Under the pieces are notes generated by a model. That model was not told where the DNA came from. It did no database searches and saw only the letters and a program-made list of their open reading frames with translations. The position numbers were made by a program, and so were the translations under genes. Positions 7,495 through 16,380 of a stretch of DNA of 62,475 nucleotides are shown piece after piece (position 1 is the stretch's first letter; each line of letters opens with the position of its first letter). Source of the stretch: an uncultured Flavonifractor sp. (lineage in GTDB: Bacteria > Bacillota > Clostridia > Oscillospirales > Oscillospiraceae); contig CALWXZ010000003.1 in assembly GCA_944385625.1 (NCBI GenBank), forward strand, positions 1 to 62,475. Direction: 5' to 3'.

Positions 7495-8912
7495 CCTGGG
7501 AAACCGTCATCGGTCTGGAGACCCATGTGGAGCTGGCCACCAAGACCAAGATTTTCTGCTCCTGCACCACCCAATTCGGCGGCGCACCCAACACCCACTG
7601 CTGCCCGGTGTGTACCGGTATGCCGGGCACCCTGCCGGTGCTCAATGAGAAGGTACTGGAGTTTGCGGTAAAGGCCGGTCTGGCGCTGAACTGTGAGATC
7701 AGCCGGTTCAGCCGCTTTGACCGGAAGAACTACTTCTACCCCGACCTGCCCAAGGCCTATCAGATCTCCCAGCTCTACCTGCCCATCTGCCACGACGGCG
7801 CGGTGGACATCGGCGGCGGCAAGACCGTGCGCATCCATGAGCTGCACATGGAGGAGGACGCGGGCAAGCTGGTTCACGACCCCTGGCTGGACCAGACCCG
7901 GGCGGACTACAACCGCTGCGGCGTGCCCCTCATTGAGATCGTCACCGAGCCCGATTTCCGCTCGGCGGACGAGGTTATCGCCTACCTGGAGAAGCTGCGC
8001 TCCACCCTGCAATACCTGGGCGTGTCCGACTGCAAGATGCAGGAGGGCTCCCTGCGGTGCGATGTGAACCTGTCGGTGCGCCCCGCCGGCTCGGAGGAGT
8101 TCGGCACCCGTACCGAGATGAAGAACCTCAACTCCTTCAAGGCCATCTCCCGGGCCATCGCCTATGAGGCCCGGCGGCAGATCGAGCGTATCGAGGAGGG
8201 CAAGCGGGTGGTCCAGGAGACCCGCCGCTGGGACGAGAACAAGGACGCCACCTACGCCATGCGCTCCAAGGAGAACGCTCAGGACTACCGCTACTTCCCC
8301 GAGCCCGACATCCCGCCCCTGGAGCTGTCGGAGGAATATATCGAGGGGCTCCGGGCCGCCCAGCCCGAGCTGGCGGAGGCCAAGCGGGAGCGCTACCAGG
8401 CCGACTGGGGCCTGCCCGCCTACGACGCCGAGAAGCTCACCTCCCAGAAGGCCCTGGCCGACTTCTTTGAGCAGGTGGTAGCCCTGGGGGCCGATCCCAA
8501 GCAGGCCTCCAACTGGGTCATGGGCCAGGTCATGGGCCAGCTGTCCGCCCACGGCCTGGAGGCCAAGGACATGAAGCTGACGCCCCCCACCCTGGCCCGG
8601 CTCATCGCCCTGGTTCAGGAGGGCAAGCTCAACCGCAACACCGCCGTCAAGGTCTTTGAGGCCGTCTTTGCCGAGGACGGTGACGTGGACGCCTATGTAA
8701 AAGAGCACGGTCTGGCTCAGGTGTCCGACGCCGGGCTGGTGGCCTCCGTGGTGGAGCAGGTGCTGGCTGAAAACCAGAAGTCGGTGGCCGACTTCAAGGC
8801 GGGCAAGGAGAAGGCCTTCGGCTTTTTGGTGGGGCAGGTCATGCGCCAGCTGAAGGGCCAGGCCGCCCCGGCGGTGGTCAACCAGCTGCTGCGGGAGAAG
8901 CTGTCCCAATAA
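7491..8912 (+). CDS. gatB: Asp-tRNA(Asn)/Glu-tRNA(Gln) amidotransferase subunit B
   Basis: GatB binds the misacylated tRNA and performs kinase and transamidation chemistry. The 473-residue protein opens with the family signature V-I-G-L-E-T-H-V-E-L. It carries the cysteine set for structural zinc (C-S-C near residue 20 and C-C-P-V-C near 38) and ends in the YqeY-like tail domain (from about residue 330). The ATG overlaps the gatA stop and has AAAGGAGG nine bases upstream. Confidence 0.96.
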   Translation: MTWETVIGLETHVELATKTKIFCSCTTQFGGAPNTHCCPVCTGMPGTLPVLNEKVLEFAVKAGLALNCEISRFSRFDRKNYFYPDLPKAYQISQLYLPICHDGAVDIGGGKTVRIHELHMEEDAGKLVHDPWLDQTRADYNRCGVPLIEIVTEPDFRSADEVIAYLEKLRSTLQYLGVSDCKMQEGSLRCDVNLSVRPAGSEEFGTRTEMKNLNSFKAISRAIAYEARRQIERIEEGKRVVQETRRWDENKDATYAMRSKENAQDYRYFPEPDIPPLELSEEYIEGLRAAQPELAEAKRERYQADWGLPAYDAEKLTSQKALADFFEQVVALGADPKQASNWVMGQVMGQLSAHGLEAKDMKLTPPTLARLIALVQEGKLNRNTAVKVFEAVFAEDGDVDAYVKEHGLAQVSDAGLVASVVEQVLAENQKSVADFKAGKEKAFGFLVGQVMRQLKGQAAPAVVNQLLREKLSQ

Positions 8913-8922
8913 CCCCCACGCC

Positions 8923-8951
8923 TTGACATTTTTCCTCTCTTCTGCTATGCT
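8923..8951 (+). promoter_or_regulatory. Sigma-A promoter for the MATE transporter
   Basis: TTGACA (8923-8928), a 17-bp spacer and TATGCT (8946-8951) lie right after gatB. A transcript from here would start near 8958 and run through the structured leader at 8981-9060. Confidence 0.8.
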
Positions 8952-8980
8952 CTTATCCACAAGTCAATTCCGCGCATGAC

Positions 8981-9060
8981 GTCCGTCACCGGATGGACGA
9001 TAGAACGTGCCTGAGTATATTCCGTAGGTCTTTGAAGGAATATACTCAGGCACGTTTTTT
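8981..9060 (+). promoter_or_regulatory. Riboswitch-like attenuator, possibly guanidine-IV (mepA) class
   Basis: The leader contains a small hairpin, GTCCGT (8981-8986) with ATGGAC (8993-8998), loop CACCGG. A perfect 20-bp terminator hairpin follows (9004-9023 with 9037-9056, then six T). The terminator loop begins GTAGGT and its stem end reads CC, so the first loop (ACCGG) can pair with CC and GGT of the second. Two hairpins joined by a loop-loop contact and ending in a terminator, upstream of a MATE gene in a clostridium, is what I recall of the guanidine-IV riboswitch. The structure is seen; the class is from memory. Confidence 0.55.
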
Positions 9061-9089
9061 GTGTACATGGGTACAGAGGAGGAAGGATT

Positions 9090-10391
9090 ATGAGGCGAAC
9101 CTTTTTCAAGTATATCTCCCTGAATATGCTGGGAGCTCTGGGGCTGTCCGGCTACATCATGGCGGACACCTTCTTTGTGGCCAACCGTCTGGGGACCGGC
9201 GGACTGGCCGCCCTCAATCTGGCCATCCCCGTCTTTGGCCTCATCAACGGTCTGGGGATCTTGCTGGGCATCGGCGGCGCCACCCGCTACTCCATCTGCC
9301 GCTATCAGGGGGACGGGGACCGGGCCAACCGCACCTTCACCCTGGCCCTGGGCGCCGGGCTGATGCTGGGCCTGGCGCTGGCGCTGTTGGGCGGCCTCTG
9401 GGCCCGGCCTATGGCCCGGCTGCTGGGTGCCAACGCCGACACTCTGGCCCTGTGTACCGTCTACCTGCGCACGGTGCTGCTCTTCTCCCCTTTCTTTCTG
9501 CTCAACCATGTGATGGTGTGCTTTGTCCGCAACGACGGCAATCCCAAGCTGGCCATGGCCGCCATGCTCACCGGCAGCCTGGCCAACATCGCCCTGGACT
9601 ACCTCTTTCTCTATCCGCTGAATATGGGCATCTTTGGGGCGGCGCTGGCCACCGGCACCGCGCCGGTCATCGGCCTGTGCCTGTCCTCCCTTCACAGCCT
9701 CACCGGCCGCAATCAGTACCGCCTGGCCCGGCCCGCCGCCCTGGTCCGGCCGCTGGCCGATGTGGCCGGGCTGGGCAGCGCCGCCTTTCTCAATGAATTT
9801 ACCTCCTGCATGGTACTGGCCCTCTATAATCTGCTGATGCTCCGCTTTGCCGGCACCACCGGGGTGGCGGCCTACGGGGTGGTAGCCAATCTGGCCCTCA
9901 TGGCCCTGGCCCTGTTCACCGGCCTGTCCCAGGGGGCCCAACCCCTCATCAGCCAGGCCTGGGGCCGGGGGGACCGGCAGCAGGTGCAGGCTTTGTGCCG
10001 TATGGCCCTGGCGGCGGCCTTTCTCACCGGCCTGGCCCTGGTGTTCATGACCCAGTTTGCCGCTCAGCCTCTGGTGGCCCTGTTCAACCGGGACGGGGAC
10101 CCCGCTCTGGCCAGGATTGCGGTGGACGGACTGAGAATCTACTTTCTAGGCTTTCTCTGGGCCGGGCCCAACATCATCACAGCCGCCTTTTTGGGCGCAA
10201 CAGAACAGTCCCGGGCCTCCTTTCTCCTCTCCCTGTTCCGGGGCGGGGTGGGTATCGCCATCCTGGTGCTGCTGCTGGCCTGGCTGATGGGGATCACCGG
10301 GATCTGGCTGGCCTTTCCCGCCACCGAACTGCTTACCTTTTTCCTGGGCCTGGCCGCCGGCCACCGGGTACTGCGCCCGCAACGGCAATAA
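9090..10391 (+). CDS. MATE-family multidrug/toxin efflux transporter
   Basis: The 433-residue membrane protein has about twelve hydrophobic helices in two pseudo-symmetric halves, as in MATE Na+ or H+ antiporters. A conserved A-D-T-F-F-V-A-N-R-L-G motif in the first helix and 'GLSQGAQPLISQAWG' at the start of the second half match the family. The ATG has AGGAGGAAGG upstream. It has its own promoter and a probable ligand-sensing attenuator. If the leader is guanidine-IV, the substrate would be guanidinium; otherwise the substrate is unknown. Confidence 0.92.
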   Translation: MRRTFFKYISLNMLGALGLSGYIMADTFFVANRLGTGGLAALNLAIPVFGLINGLGILLGIGGATRYSICRYQGDGDRANRTFTLALGAGLMLGLALALLGGLWARPMARLLGANADTLALCTVYLRTVLLFSPFFLLNHVMVCFVRNDGNPKLAMAAMLTGSLANIALDYLFLYPLNMGIFGAALATGTAPVIGLCLSSLHSLTGRNQYRLARPAALVRPLADVAGLGSAAFLNEFTSCMVLALYNLLMLRFAGTTGVAAYGVVANLALMALALFTGLSQGAQPLISQAWGRGDRQQVQALCRMALAAAFLTGLALVFMTQFAAQPLVALFNRDGDPALARIAVDGLRIYFLGFLWAGPNIITAAFLGATEQSRASFLLSLFRGGVGIAILVLLLAWLMGITGIWLAFPATELLTFFLGLAAGHRVLRPQRQ

Positions 10392-10395
10392 AAAA

Positions 10396-10428
10396 TTTCC
10401 CCGGACCGGCTGAACCGGTCCGGGGAAA
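10396..10428. terminator. Terminator between convergent genes
   Basis: A 14-bp perfect stem (10396-10409 with 10415-10428) has a strong T run on the minus-strand side, so it chiefly ends the Na/phosphate cotransporter gene, and may also stop the MATE transcript. Confidence 0.88.
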
Positions 10429-10440
10429 TGCTTTCTGCGG

Positions 10441-12099
10441 TTAAACGCCGGTGGCGTCAGAGGAGATGGAGGCCCGCTCCTGAGCGATGTTCAGGGCGTG
10501 GTCGCCAATGCGCTCAAAGTCGGTGAGCATTTCGGAGAAAATGATGCAGGCCTCGTCGGAACAGGTGCCCTTGCGCATCCGCTTGAGCTGGTTGCGGCGG
10601 TATTCCTCCGTCATGTCGTCCATCCGCTGCTCCAGAGCGGACACCTTGGTGAGCCACTTGGTGGGGTCGCTCACCTCCTGCTGGAGGATGTCCAGAGCCT
10701 CCAGGCTGATCTGCTCCATCTTCTTGATCTCCAACTGTGCCTCAGGAGAGAAGTGGATCTGCTTGTCATACATCATCTGGGTATACTCGCAGATGTTCAT
10801 GGCGTGGTCGCCGATGCGCTCAATGTTGCCGGTGATCTTGAAATAGGCGCTGATGGCTGTGGAGTCCTGCTCGTTGGTCTCATGGACAATGACCTGGGAA
10901 ATATACTGGGAGATCTCCTTGTTCAGATAGTCCAGATAGTCCTCGGTGGCCTCGGCCCCCTCCATTTTTTTGGGGTCCACATCCAACACGGCCTGGAAAC
11001 CGGTGGCGATGTTGTCCCGGGCCATACCCAGCATCCGGTTGAGCTCCTGCCGCAGCTGGGTGATATACATGGCGGAGAAACCGATGGGGTGCTCCTGCTT
11101 GGTGTGGGTGGGGTTGGGCACCAGGTAGGCCAGGTGCATTCCCTCCTCCCCGCTCTCCCGCTGATCGGGCAGGATGCGCATGGCCAGCTTCACAAGGCCA
11201 TTGCCGACAGGCAGCAGCAAAATGGTGGTGACAATGTTAAAGAGGGTGTGCATATTGGCGATCTGTGCCGCCGGGCTGGTGGGCGTCAGGCTCACCATAA
11301 AGTCGGTCAGCGGCGTCAGAATACAGATGGCTGTAAACAGGATAGTGCCGAACACGTTGAACATCAGGTGGATCACCGTGGTGCGCTTGGCGTTGCGGCT
11401 GGTGCCGATGGAGGCCAGCACGGCGGTGATGCAGGTGCCGATGTTCTGACCGAACAGCACAAACACGGCGCTGTCCAGCCCGATGACCCCGCTGACCGCC
11501 AGGGCCTGGAGAATACCCACCGAGGCGGAGGAGGACTGGATCAGGGCGGTAAAGAGGGCGCCCACCAGAATCCCGATCAGCGGGTTGGAGAAGGTGCTGA
11601 CCATATTGACAAAGGCGGGCCACTCCCGCAGGGGCTCCATGGAGGAGCTCATCATCTCCATACCGATGAAGAGCACCCCCAGGCCGGCCAGGATGTTGCC
11701 GTAGTGGTGGATCTGGGGTTTCTTCAAAAACACCACCATGGCCACGCCCACAAAGGCAAAGAGGGGAGCCAGGGCCCCCACGTCCAGTGCGATGAGCTGG
11801 CCGGTGATGGTGGTGCCGATATTGGCGCCCATGATGATCCACACGGCCTGCCGCAGGGTCATCATACCGGAGTTGACGAAGCCCACCACCATGACGGTTG
11901 TGGCGGAAGAGGACTGGATCACCGCGGTAATCACCGCGCCCACCAGCACGCCCAGGAAACGGTTTGAGGTCAGTCGCTCAAGGATACGCTTCATACGGTT
12001 GCCGGCTGCGGCCTCCAGGCCGGAGCTCATCATCTGCATTCCGTAGAGGAATAAGGCCAGGCCGCCCAGCAGCCCCAGAAGGATACTCATCTCTCCCAT
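10441..12099 (-). CDS. Na/Pi-cotransporter family protein with PhoU domain
   Basis: The protein (about 552 residues) has two Na/Pi cotransporter repeats, each with the Q-S-S-S-A motif (Q-S-S-S-A-T-T and Q-S-S-S-A-S-V). A C-terminal PhoU-like helical region (from about residue 350) contains two 'F-x-x-I-G-D-H-A-x-N-I' motifs. It should import phosphate with Na+ under phosphate-sensing control. Starts at 12099 (M-G-E-M-S-I) or 12090 (M-S-I-L-L-G) are possible; AGGAGA stands upstream of the first. The frame is open to 12183 but lacks support there. Confidence 0.92.
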   Translation of the reverse strand: MGEMSILLGLLGGLALFLYGMQMMSSGLEAAAGNRMKRILERLTSNRFLGVLVGAVITAVIQSSSATTVMVVGFVNSGMMTLRQAVWIIMGANIGTTITGQLIALDVGALAPLFAFVGVAMVVFLKKPQIHHYGNILAGLGVLFIGMEMMSSSMEPLREWPAFVNMVSTFSNPLIGILVGALFTALIQSSSASVGILQALAVSGVIGLDSAVFVLFGQNIGTCITAVLASIGTSRNAKRTTVIHLMFNVFGTILFTAICILTPLTDFMVSLTPTSPAAQIANMHTLFNIVTTILLLPVGNGLVKLAMRILPDQRESGEEGMHLAYLVPNPTHTKQEHPIGFSAMYITQLRQELNRMLGMARDNIATGFQAVLDVDPKKMEGAEATEDYLDYLNKEISQYISQVIVHETNEQDSTAISAYFKITGNIERIGDHAMNICEYTQMMYDKQIHFSPEAQLEIKKMEQISLEALDILQQEVSDPTKWLTKVSALEQRMDDMTEEYRRNQLKRMRKGTCSDEACIIFSEMLTDFERIGDHALNIAQERASISSDATGV

Positions 12100-12154
12100 G
12101 TCTCTCCTCATCTTTTTACATATTTTTTCCTGATTCTTTACGATATCCTGTTTA

Positions 12155-12183
12155 AGTATATCGAATGTAAAGTTTGCCGTCAA
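12155..12183 (-). promoter_or_regulatory. Sigma-A promoter of the Na/Pi cotransporter gene
   Basis: On the minus strand TTGACG (12178-12183), a 17-bp spacer and TATACT (12155-12160) precede the gene by about 55 bp. Confidence 0.7.
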
Positions 12184-12272
12184 TGGGATTTTGTACGAAG
12201 TTTCGGCTCCTTTTATTCTCCGCTCCGGCAGGTTTTTTCTGCCGGTTTTAGGGAATTTTAATGCCGGTTCAG

Positions 12273-12301
12273 TTGCCTTTTCCCTCCGTTTAGGCTATAC
12301 T
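12273..12301 (+). promoter_or_regulatory. Sigma-A promoter of the 590-residue membrane protein gene
   Basis: TTGCCT (12273-12278), a 17-bp spacer and TATACT (12296-12301) precede the start codon by about 60 bp. Confidence 0.65.
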
Positions 12302-12363
12302 ACCTTCATAAGTCCAATCCCCTTCCGAAAAAAATGTCGAAATTGCCTAAAGGAGAAACATTC

Positions 12364-14136
12364 ATGGAACAGCAACCGGCCAAAAAGGCCCGCGGCCCCA
12401 AAAGTAAGCCCGGCAAACTGGTGTTCTGCCTTGTAGTCACCATTGTGATCGGTTTACTCTATTTCTATGTGGCTCTGCCGCCCATCAACCCCCAGTCCGG
12501 CGATTTTTACGTCTTTATCGCCATTTTGTGCGTGGTCTATGTGGTCACCTCCCTGCTTACCTCCGGCATGGATCTGATCCGGGACGGCAGCGGACCCAAG
12601 GATTACCTGCGCTTCATCAAATCCCGCTGTCTGCCCGCCGGCATTATCTTGCTGGTGCTGATTGCCATCGGCATCGTGGGAAGCCTGATCTCCATGCCCA
12701 TTTTCCGGGCCGGCGCCTACCGGGATCTGCTCACCGTGGAGGATGGGAATTTTGCCGCCGACATCGCCGAGATTTCCTTCAACGAGATCCCCACCCTGGA
12801 CGAGTCCTCCGCCGAGTACCTCAGCGACCGGCAGATGGGCACCCTCAGTGATATGGTAAGCCAGTTTGAGTATTCCTTTGATTCCACTCAGATCAACTAC
12901 AAGGGCCGGCCCGTCCGGGTGGCTCCCATCGCCTACGCCGACCTGTTCAAGTGGTTTACTAACCGGGGCAATGGCCTGCCCGCCTATGTGATGGTGGACA
13001 TGGTCACCCAGGAGGCCACGGTGGTCCGTCTGGAGGAGGGCATGAAATATTCCTTCTCCGAGCCCCTCAACCGCAACATTGAACGCCACCTGCGCTTTCA
13101 CTACCCCACCATGATTTTCGGCACCCCCCAGTTTGAGATCGACGAGGATGGCCGCCCCTACTGGATCGCCCCCCACATCGTCAAGACCATCGGTCTGTTC
13201 GGTGGCGACGATATCCAAGGCGCCGTGCTGGTGGACGCCATTACCGGTGAATGCACCTACTATGAACTGGCCGATATCCCCACCTGGGTGGATAACGTGT
13301 TCACGCCGGAACTCATTATGGAGCAGTACGACTACCACGGCACCCTGGTCAACGGCTTCATCAACTCCATCTTCGGCCAGCGGGATGTGACCATCACCAC
13401 CGACGGCTCCAACTATATTGCCCTCAATGACGACGTATATATGTATACCGGCGTCACCTCGGCCAACGCCGACCAGTCCAACCTGGGCTTCCTGCTGTCC
13501 AACCAGCGGACCAAGGAGACCAAGTTCTACTCCGCCCCCGGCGCTACAGAGTATGCCGCCATGTCCTCCGCCGAGGGCGTGGTCCAGGATCTGAAGTACA
13601 CCGCCACCTTCCCCCTGCTGCTCAACATCGCCGGGGAGCCCACCTACTTCATCCCCCTGAAGGACGCCACCAACCTTGTAAAAAGCTACGCCATGGTCAA
13701 TGTGGCCCAGTATCAGGTGGTGGCCACCGGTTCCACCGTTTCGGAGTGTGAGCAGGAGTATATCAAATTGCTGGCCAGCAAAGGCATCAGCACCCAGGAG
13801 GAACTGCCCCCCACCGAGGTCTCCGGCGTCATCAGCGACATCCGCTCGGCTGTAATGGAGGGCAACTCCTACTACTTCATCCAGCTGGAGGGCGATCCCA
13901 CCTACTACGCCATCTCCGCCACTCAGAACCCCCTGGCCGTCATCCTAAACGTGGGCGATCAGGTGACCATCCAGCACACCCCCGCCGTGGATGGGGAGAC
14001 CTCCTCCATTCTGGACGGCTCCACCATTACCCTGGACGGCGCGGCCCAGCCCGCCCCCTCTCCCATTGTCAGCGCCTCCCCTCAGGAGGAGGAGAGCGCC
14101 CCGGAAAGTTCCCCCGCTCCCGCCCCGGCGGAATAA
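12364..14136 (+). CDS. Membrane protein of unknown function with large outer domain
   Basis: This 590-residue protein has a basic N-terminus and three hydrophobic segments (about residues 20-40, 48-67 and 86-106). A long hydrophilic region with repeated Tyr/Trp-rich beta patterns follows, then a Pro/Ser/Glu-rich tail (from about residue 560). The tail suggests an extracellular end. I recognise no known domain; the region near residues 475-555 looks like a small OB-type beta domain. ATG 12364 has AAAGGAG nine bases upstream. It is a single-gene transcript with its own promoter and terminator. Confidence 0.8.
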   Translation: MEQQPAKKARGPKSKPGKLVFCLVVTIVIGLLYFYVALPPINPQSGDFYVFIAILCVVYVVTSLLTSGMDLIRDGSGPKDYLRFIKSRCLPAGIILLVLIAIGIVGSLISMPIFRAGAYRDLLTVEDGNFAADIAEISFNEIPTLDESSAEYLSDRQMGTLSDMVSQFEYSFDSTQINYKGRPVRVAPIAYADLFKWFTNRGNGLPAYVMVDMVTQEATVVRLEEGMKYSFSEPLNRNIERHLRFHYPTMIFGTPQFEIDEDGRPYWIAPHIVKTIGLFGGDDIQGAVLVDAITGECTYYELADIPTWVDNVFTPELIMEQYDYHGTLVNGFINSIFGQRDVTITTDGSNYIALNDDVYMYTGVTSANADQSNLGFLLSNQRTKETKFYSAPGATEYAAMSSAEGVVQDLKYTATFPLLLNIAGEPTYFIPLKDATNLVKSYAMVNVAQYQVVATGSTVSECEQEYIKLLASKGISTQEELPPTEVSGVISDIRSAVMEGNSYYFIQLEGDPTYYAISATQNPLAVILNVGDQVTIQHTPAVDGETSSILDGSTITLDGAAQPAPSPIVSASPQEEESAPESSPAPAPAE

Positions 14137-14148
14137 GTTTTCCACACA

Positions 14149-14180
14149 AAAGAGCACGCTGCCCCGGCAGCGTGCTCTTT
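14149..14180. terminator. Bidirectional terminator
   Basis: A 15-bp perfect stem (14149-14163 with 14166-14180) has A and T runs on either side. It separates the convergent membrane-protein and symporter genes. Confidence 0.88.
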
Positions 14181-14181
14181 T

Positions 14182-15561
14182 TCATGCCTGTTTTCTTTTC
14201 CACTGCCCCAGCAGGGACAGGGCCTGGGGAGAGAGCAGCAGCAGGGTACACAGATTGGGCAGGGCCATCAGCCCGTTAAAGATGTCCGCCAGCTGCCACA
14301 CCGCGCTTACGTCGGCCACGCTGCCCCACACCAGGGCCCACAGAAAGACCAGACGGTAGATCCCCCGCCAGCGGTTGGAGCCGCTCAGGTACTCCAGTCC
14401 CCGTTCGCCGTAGTAGCAGCACCCCAGCAGGGAGGTGAAGGCAAACAGCAGCAGGCACACCGACACAAAAATTTCCCCAAAGGGCCCGAACACGGTGGAA
14501 AACCCGGCCGCCGACAGGGGAGCGCCCAGCATCTCCGGCGCCACCTGTCCGCTGCGGATGGCGGCCAGGGCCGCCTCCGGCTGGTAAACCCCGGTGGTGA
14601 GGATCACCAGAGCGGTGATGGAACACACCACAAGGGTGGCCACAAACACCTCGAAGATTCCCCACATCCCCTGCTCCGCCGGGTCCCGGGTATCGGCGGC
14701 GGCGTGGGCGATGGAGGAGGAGCCCATGCCCGCCTCGTTGGTGAACACCCCCCTGGCCACCCCGTAGCGCAGGGCTGCGGCCATACCGTAGCCCGCTCCG
14801 CCCCCCAGGGCCGCCTTGGGGGTGAAGGCCCCCTCCAGGATCTGCTGCAAAGCACCGGGCAGGGCCTGGGCGTGGCAAAAGAGCACCGCCAGCCCCCCTC
14901 CCACAAAGAGCAGGGCCATACAGGGCACCAGGGTCTCGCTCACCCTCCCGATGCGGCCGATCCCCCCTACCACCACCGCCCCGGTGAGGAGGGCCACCAC
15001 CACCCCCACCGCCAGCGGGTCCAGGCCGAATCCGGCCTGCAAAGCGGCGGCAATGGAGTTGGCCTGCACCATATTGCCGCCCCCCAGGGAGGCGGCCACG
15101 CAGCACAGGGCAAAAAGGGTGGCCAGAGTCCGGCTTCCCAGGCCCCCCTCCATATAGCACATGGGCCCCCCCTGCCAGCGGCCCTTGGCATCCTTTTCCC
15201 GGTAGAATACCGCCAGGGTCTTTTCCACGCATCCGGTCATCATACCCAAAAAGGCGGACACCCACATCCAGAACACCGCCCCCGGCCCGCCGTAAAAGAT
15301 GGCGGTGGCCACCCCGGCGATGGAGCCGGTGCCGATGGTGGCCGCCAGGGCGGTGGACATGGCCTGGAGCTGGGTCAGTCCCCGGCCGGTCCCCCGCCGG
15401 TCCCGTCTGAGCAAGGCCCCCGCCGTGGTTTTTAGCCACAACCGCCAGTGGATCAGCTGAAAAAAACCGGTCCGCACCGACAGATACAGGCCCGTCACCA
15501 GAAACAGGCCCAGCAGCCATGGATTCCAGATCAGATCGGCCAGCCGCTCCAATCCCGTCAT
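14182..15561 (-). CDS. Alanine/glycine:cation symporter (AGCS family)
   Basis: The 459-residue membrane protein imports small neutral amino acids (alanine or glycine) with Na+. It has the AGCS family signatures: 'GTGSIAGVATAIFYGGPGAVFWMW' region (residues about 77-100), 'EKTLAVFYRE', 'GGPMCYME' and 'FTNEAGMGSSSIAHAAA' near residue 275. About eleven hydrophobic helices are visible. The ATG at 15561 has AAGGGGG upstream. It follows the pentapeptide-repeat gene by 75 bp and may be cotranscribed with it. Confidence 0.93.
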   Translation of the reverse strand: MTGLERLADLIWNPWLLGLFLVTGLYLSVRTGFFQLIHWRLWLKTTAGALLRRDRRGTGRGLTQLQAMSTALAATIGTGSIAGVATAIFYGGPGAVFWMWVSAFLGMMTGCVEKTLAVFYREKDAKGRWQGGPMCYMEGGLGSRTLATLFALCCVAASLGGGNMVQANSIAAALQAGFGLDPLAVGVVVALLTGAVVVGGIGRIGRVSETLVPCMALLFVGGGLAVLFCHAQALPGALQQILEGAFTPKAALGGGAGYGMAAALRYGVARGVFTNEAGMGSSSIAHAAADTRDPAEQGMWGIFEVFVATLVVCSITALVILTTGVYQPEAALAAIRSGQVAPEMLGAPLSAAGFSTVFGPFGEIFVSVCLLLFAFTSLLGCCYYGERGLEYLSGSNRWRGIYRLVFLWALVWGSVADVSAVWQLADIFNGLMALPNLCTLLLLSPQALSLLGQWKRKQA

Positions 15562-15636
15562 AGCCCCACCCCCTTGTCCCAGAGGTATGCAGCGTGGGGC
15601 GGTTCCATGCCTGTATCTTGTCCGGCCCGGGGGCGC

Positions 15637-16239
15637 TCAGAGCAGCCTGACCCCCATCAGGGGCGCCAGATCCACCGCCTGGGCCGGATTGATCTTGAGT
15701 CCCCGCAGCTCCTGAAGGCTCTCCGACACCGTGATGCCCTGGATCTGGCAGTCGGACAGGTCCACATCCTTGAGCGGGGTGCGGAAAAAGTCGGCCTTCT
15801 GAAAGTTGGTCCCGTGGGCCTCCAGTCCGGACACCCGGGCCTCCGCCAGGGCCGCCTCCCGCAGATCACAGCCGGTCATGGTGGTGCGGCTCCACAGGGA
15901 CTTGGAAAAGTTGCCGTACCGAAAGGAGCTATGTTCCACGGTGCAGCTCTTCCAGCGGCTGGAGATAAACTTACCGCCCTCCCCCTTGCAGCCGGTCACC
16001 CTGCACTGATTCCACACCGTATCCAGAAAGCTGCAATTGGAAAAATCACAGCCGTCAAACTCCGACTGATAAAAGACCGCCTTGGAAAAATCACACCGCT
16101 CAAAGCGGCATTTATAAAACCGGACCCGGGCATACTCCAACCGGGACAGGTCCAGCCCGGTCAGCTGCTCCCCCTCCACAGTCAAATTTTCCAGATCCCG
16201 CTCCTCGGTCCTGGCCCGATGTAATTGCTGCGCCAGCAT
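15637..16239 (-). CDS. Pentapeptide-repeat protein
   Basis: The 200-residue protein consists largely of A(D/N)LXX-type pentapeptide repeats (for example F-Y-K-C-R-F-E-R-C-D-F-S-K-A-V-F and L-R-E-A-A-L-A-E-A), which fold as a right-handed quadrilateral beta helix. Many positions carry Cys or Ser, as in the PF13599-type subgroup. Members of this fold include DNA-gyrase protecting proteins, but most are of unknown function and no specific role can be read here. AAGGAGG precedes the ATG at 16239. Confidence 0.9.
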   Translation of the reverse strand: MLAQQLHRARTEERDLENLTVEGEQLTGLDLSRLEYARVRFYKCRFERCDFSKAVFYQSEFDGCDFSNCSFLDTVWNQCRVTGCKGEGGKFISSRWKSCTVEHSSFRYGNFSKSLWSRTTMTGCDLREAALAEARVSGLEAHGTNFQKADFFRTPLKDVDLSDCQIQGITVSESLQELRGLKINPAQAVDLAPLMGVRLL

Positions 16240-16380
16240 GATACTCCGCCTCCTTGCAGGCGTCCCCGGCCAGGGGGAACGTCTCTCTGCCTATGTTATA
16301 CTCCTTTTTCCGCCTTTTGTGTAGAGAAAAACGAGCCCGGCCGCCGGGGAATTCCCCGTCTGCCGGGCACTTGGCGCCCT

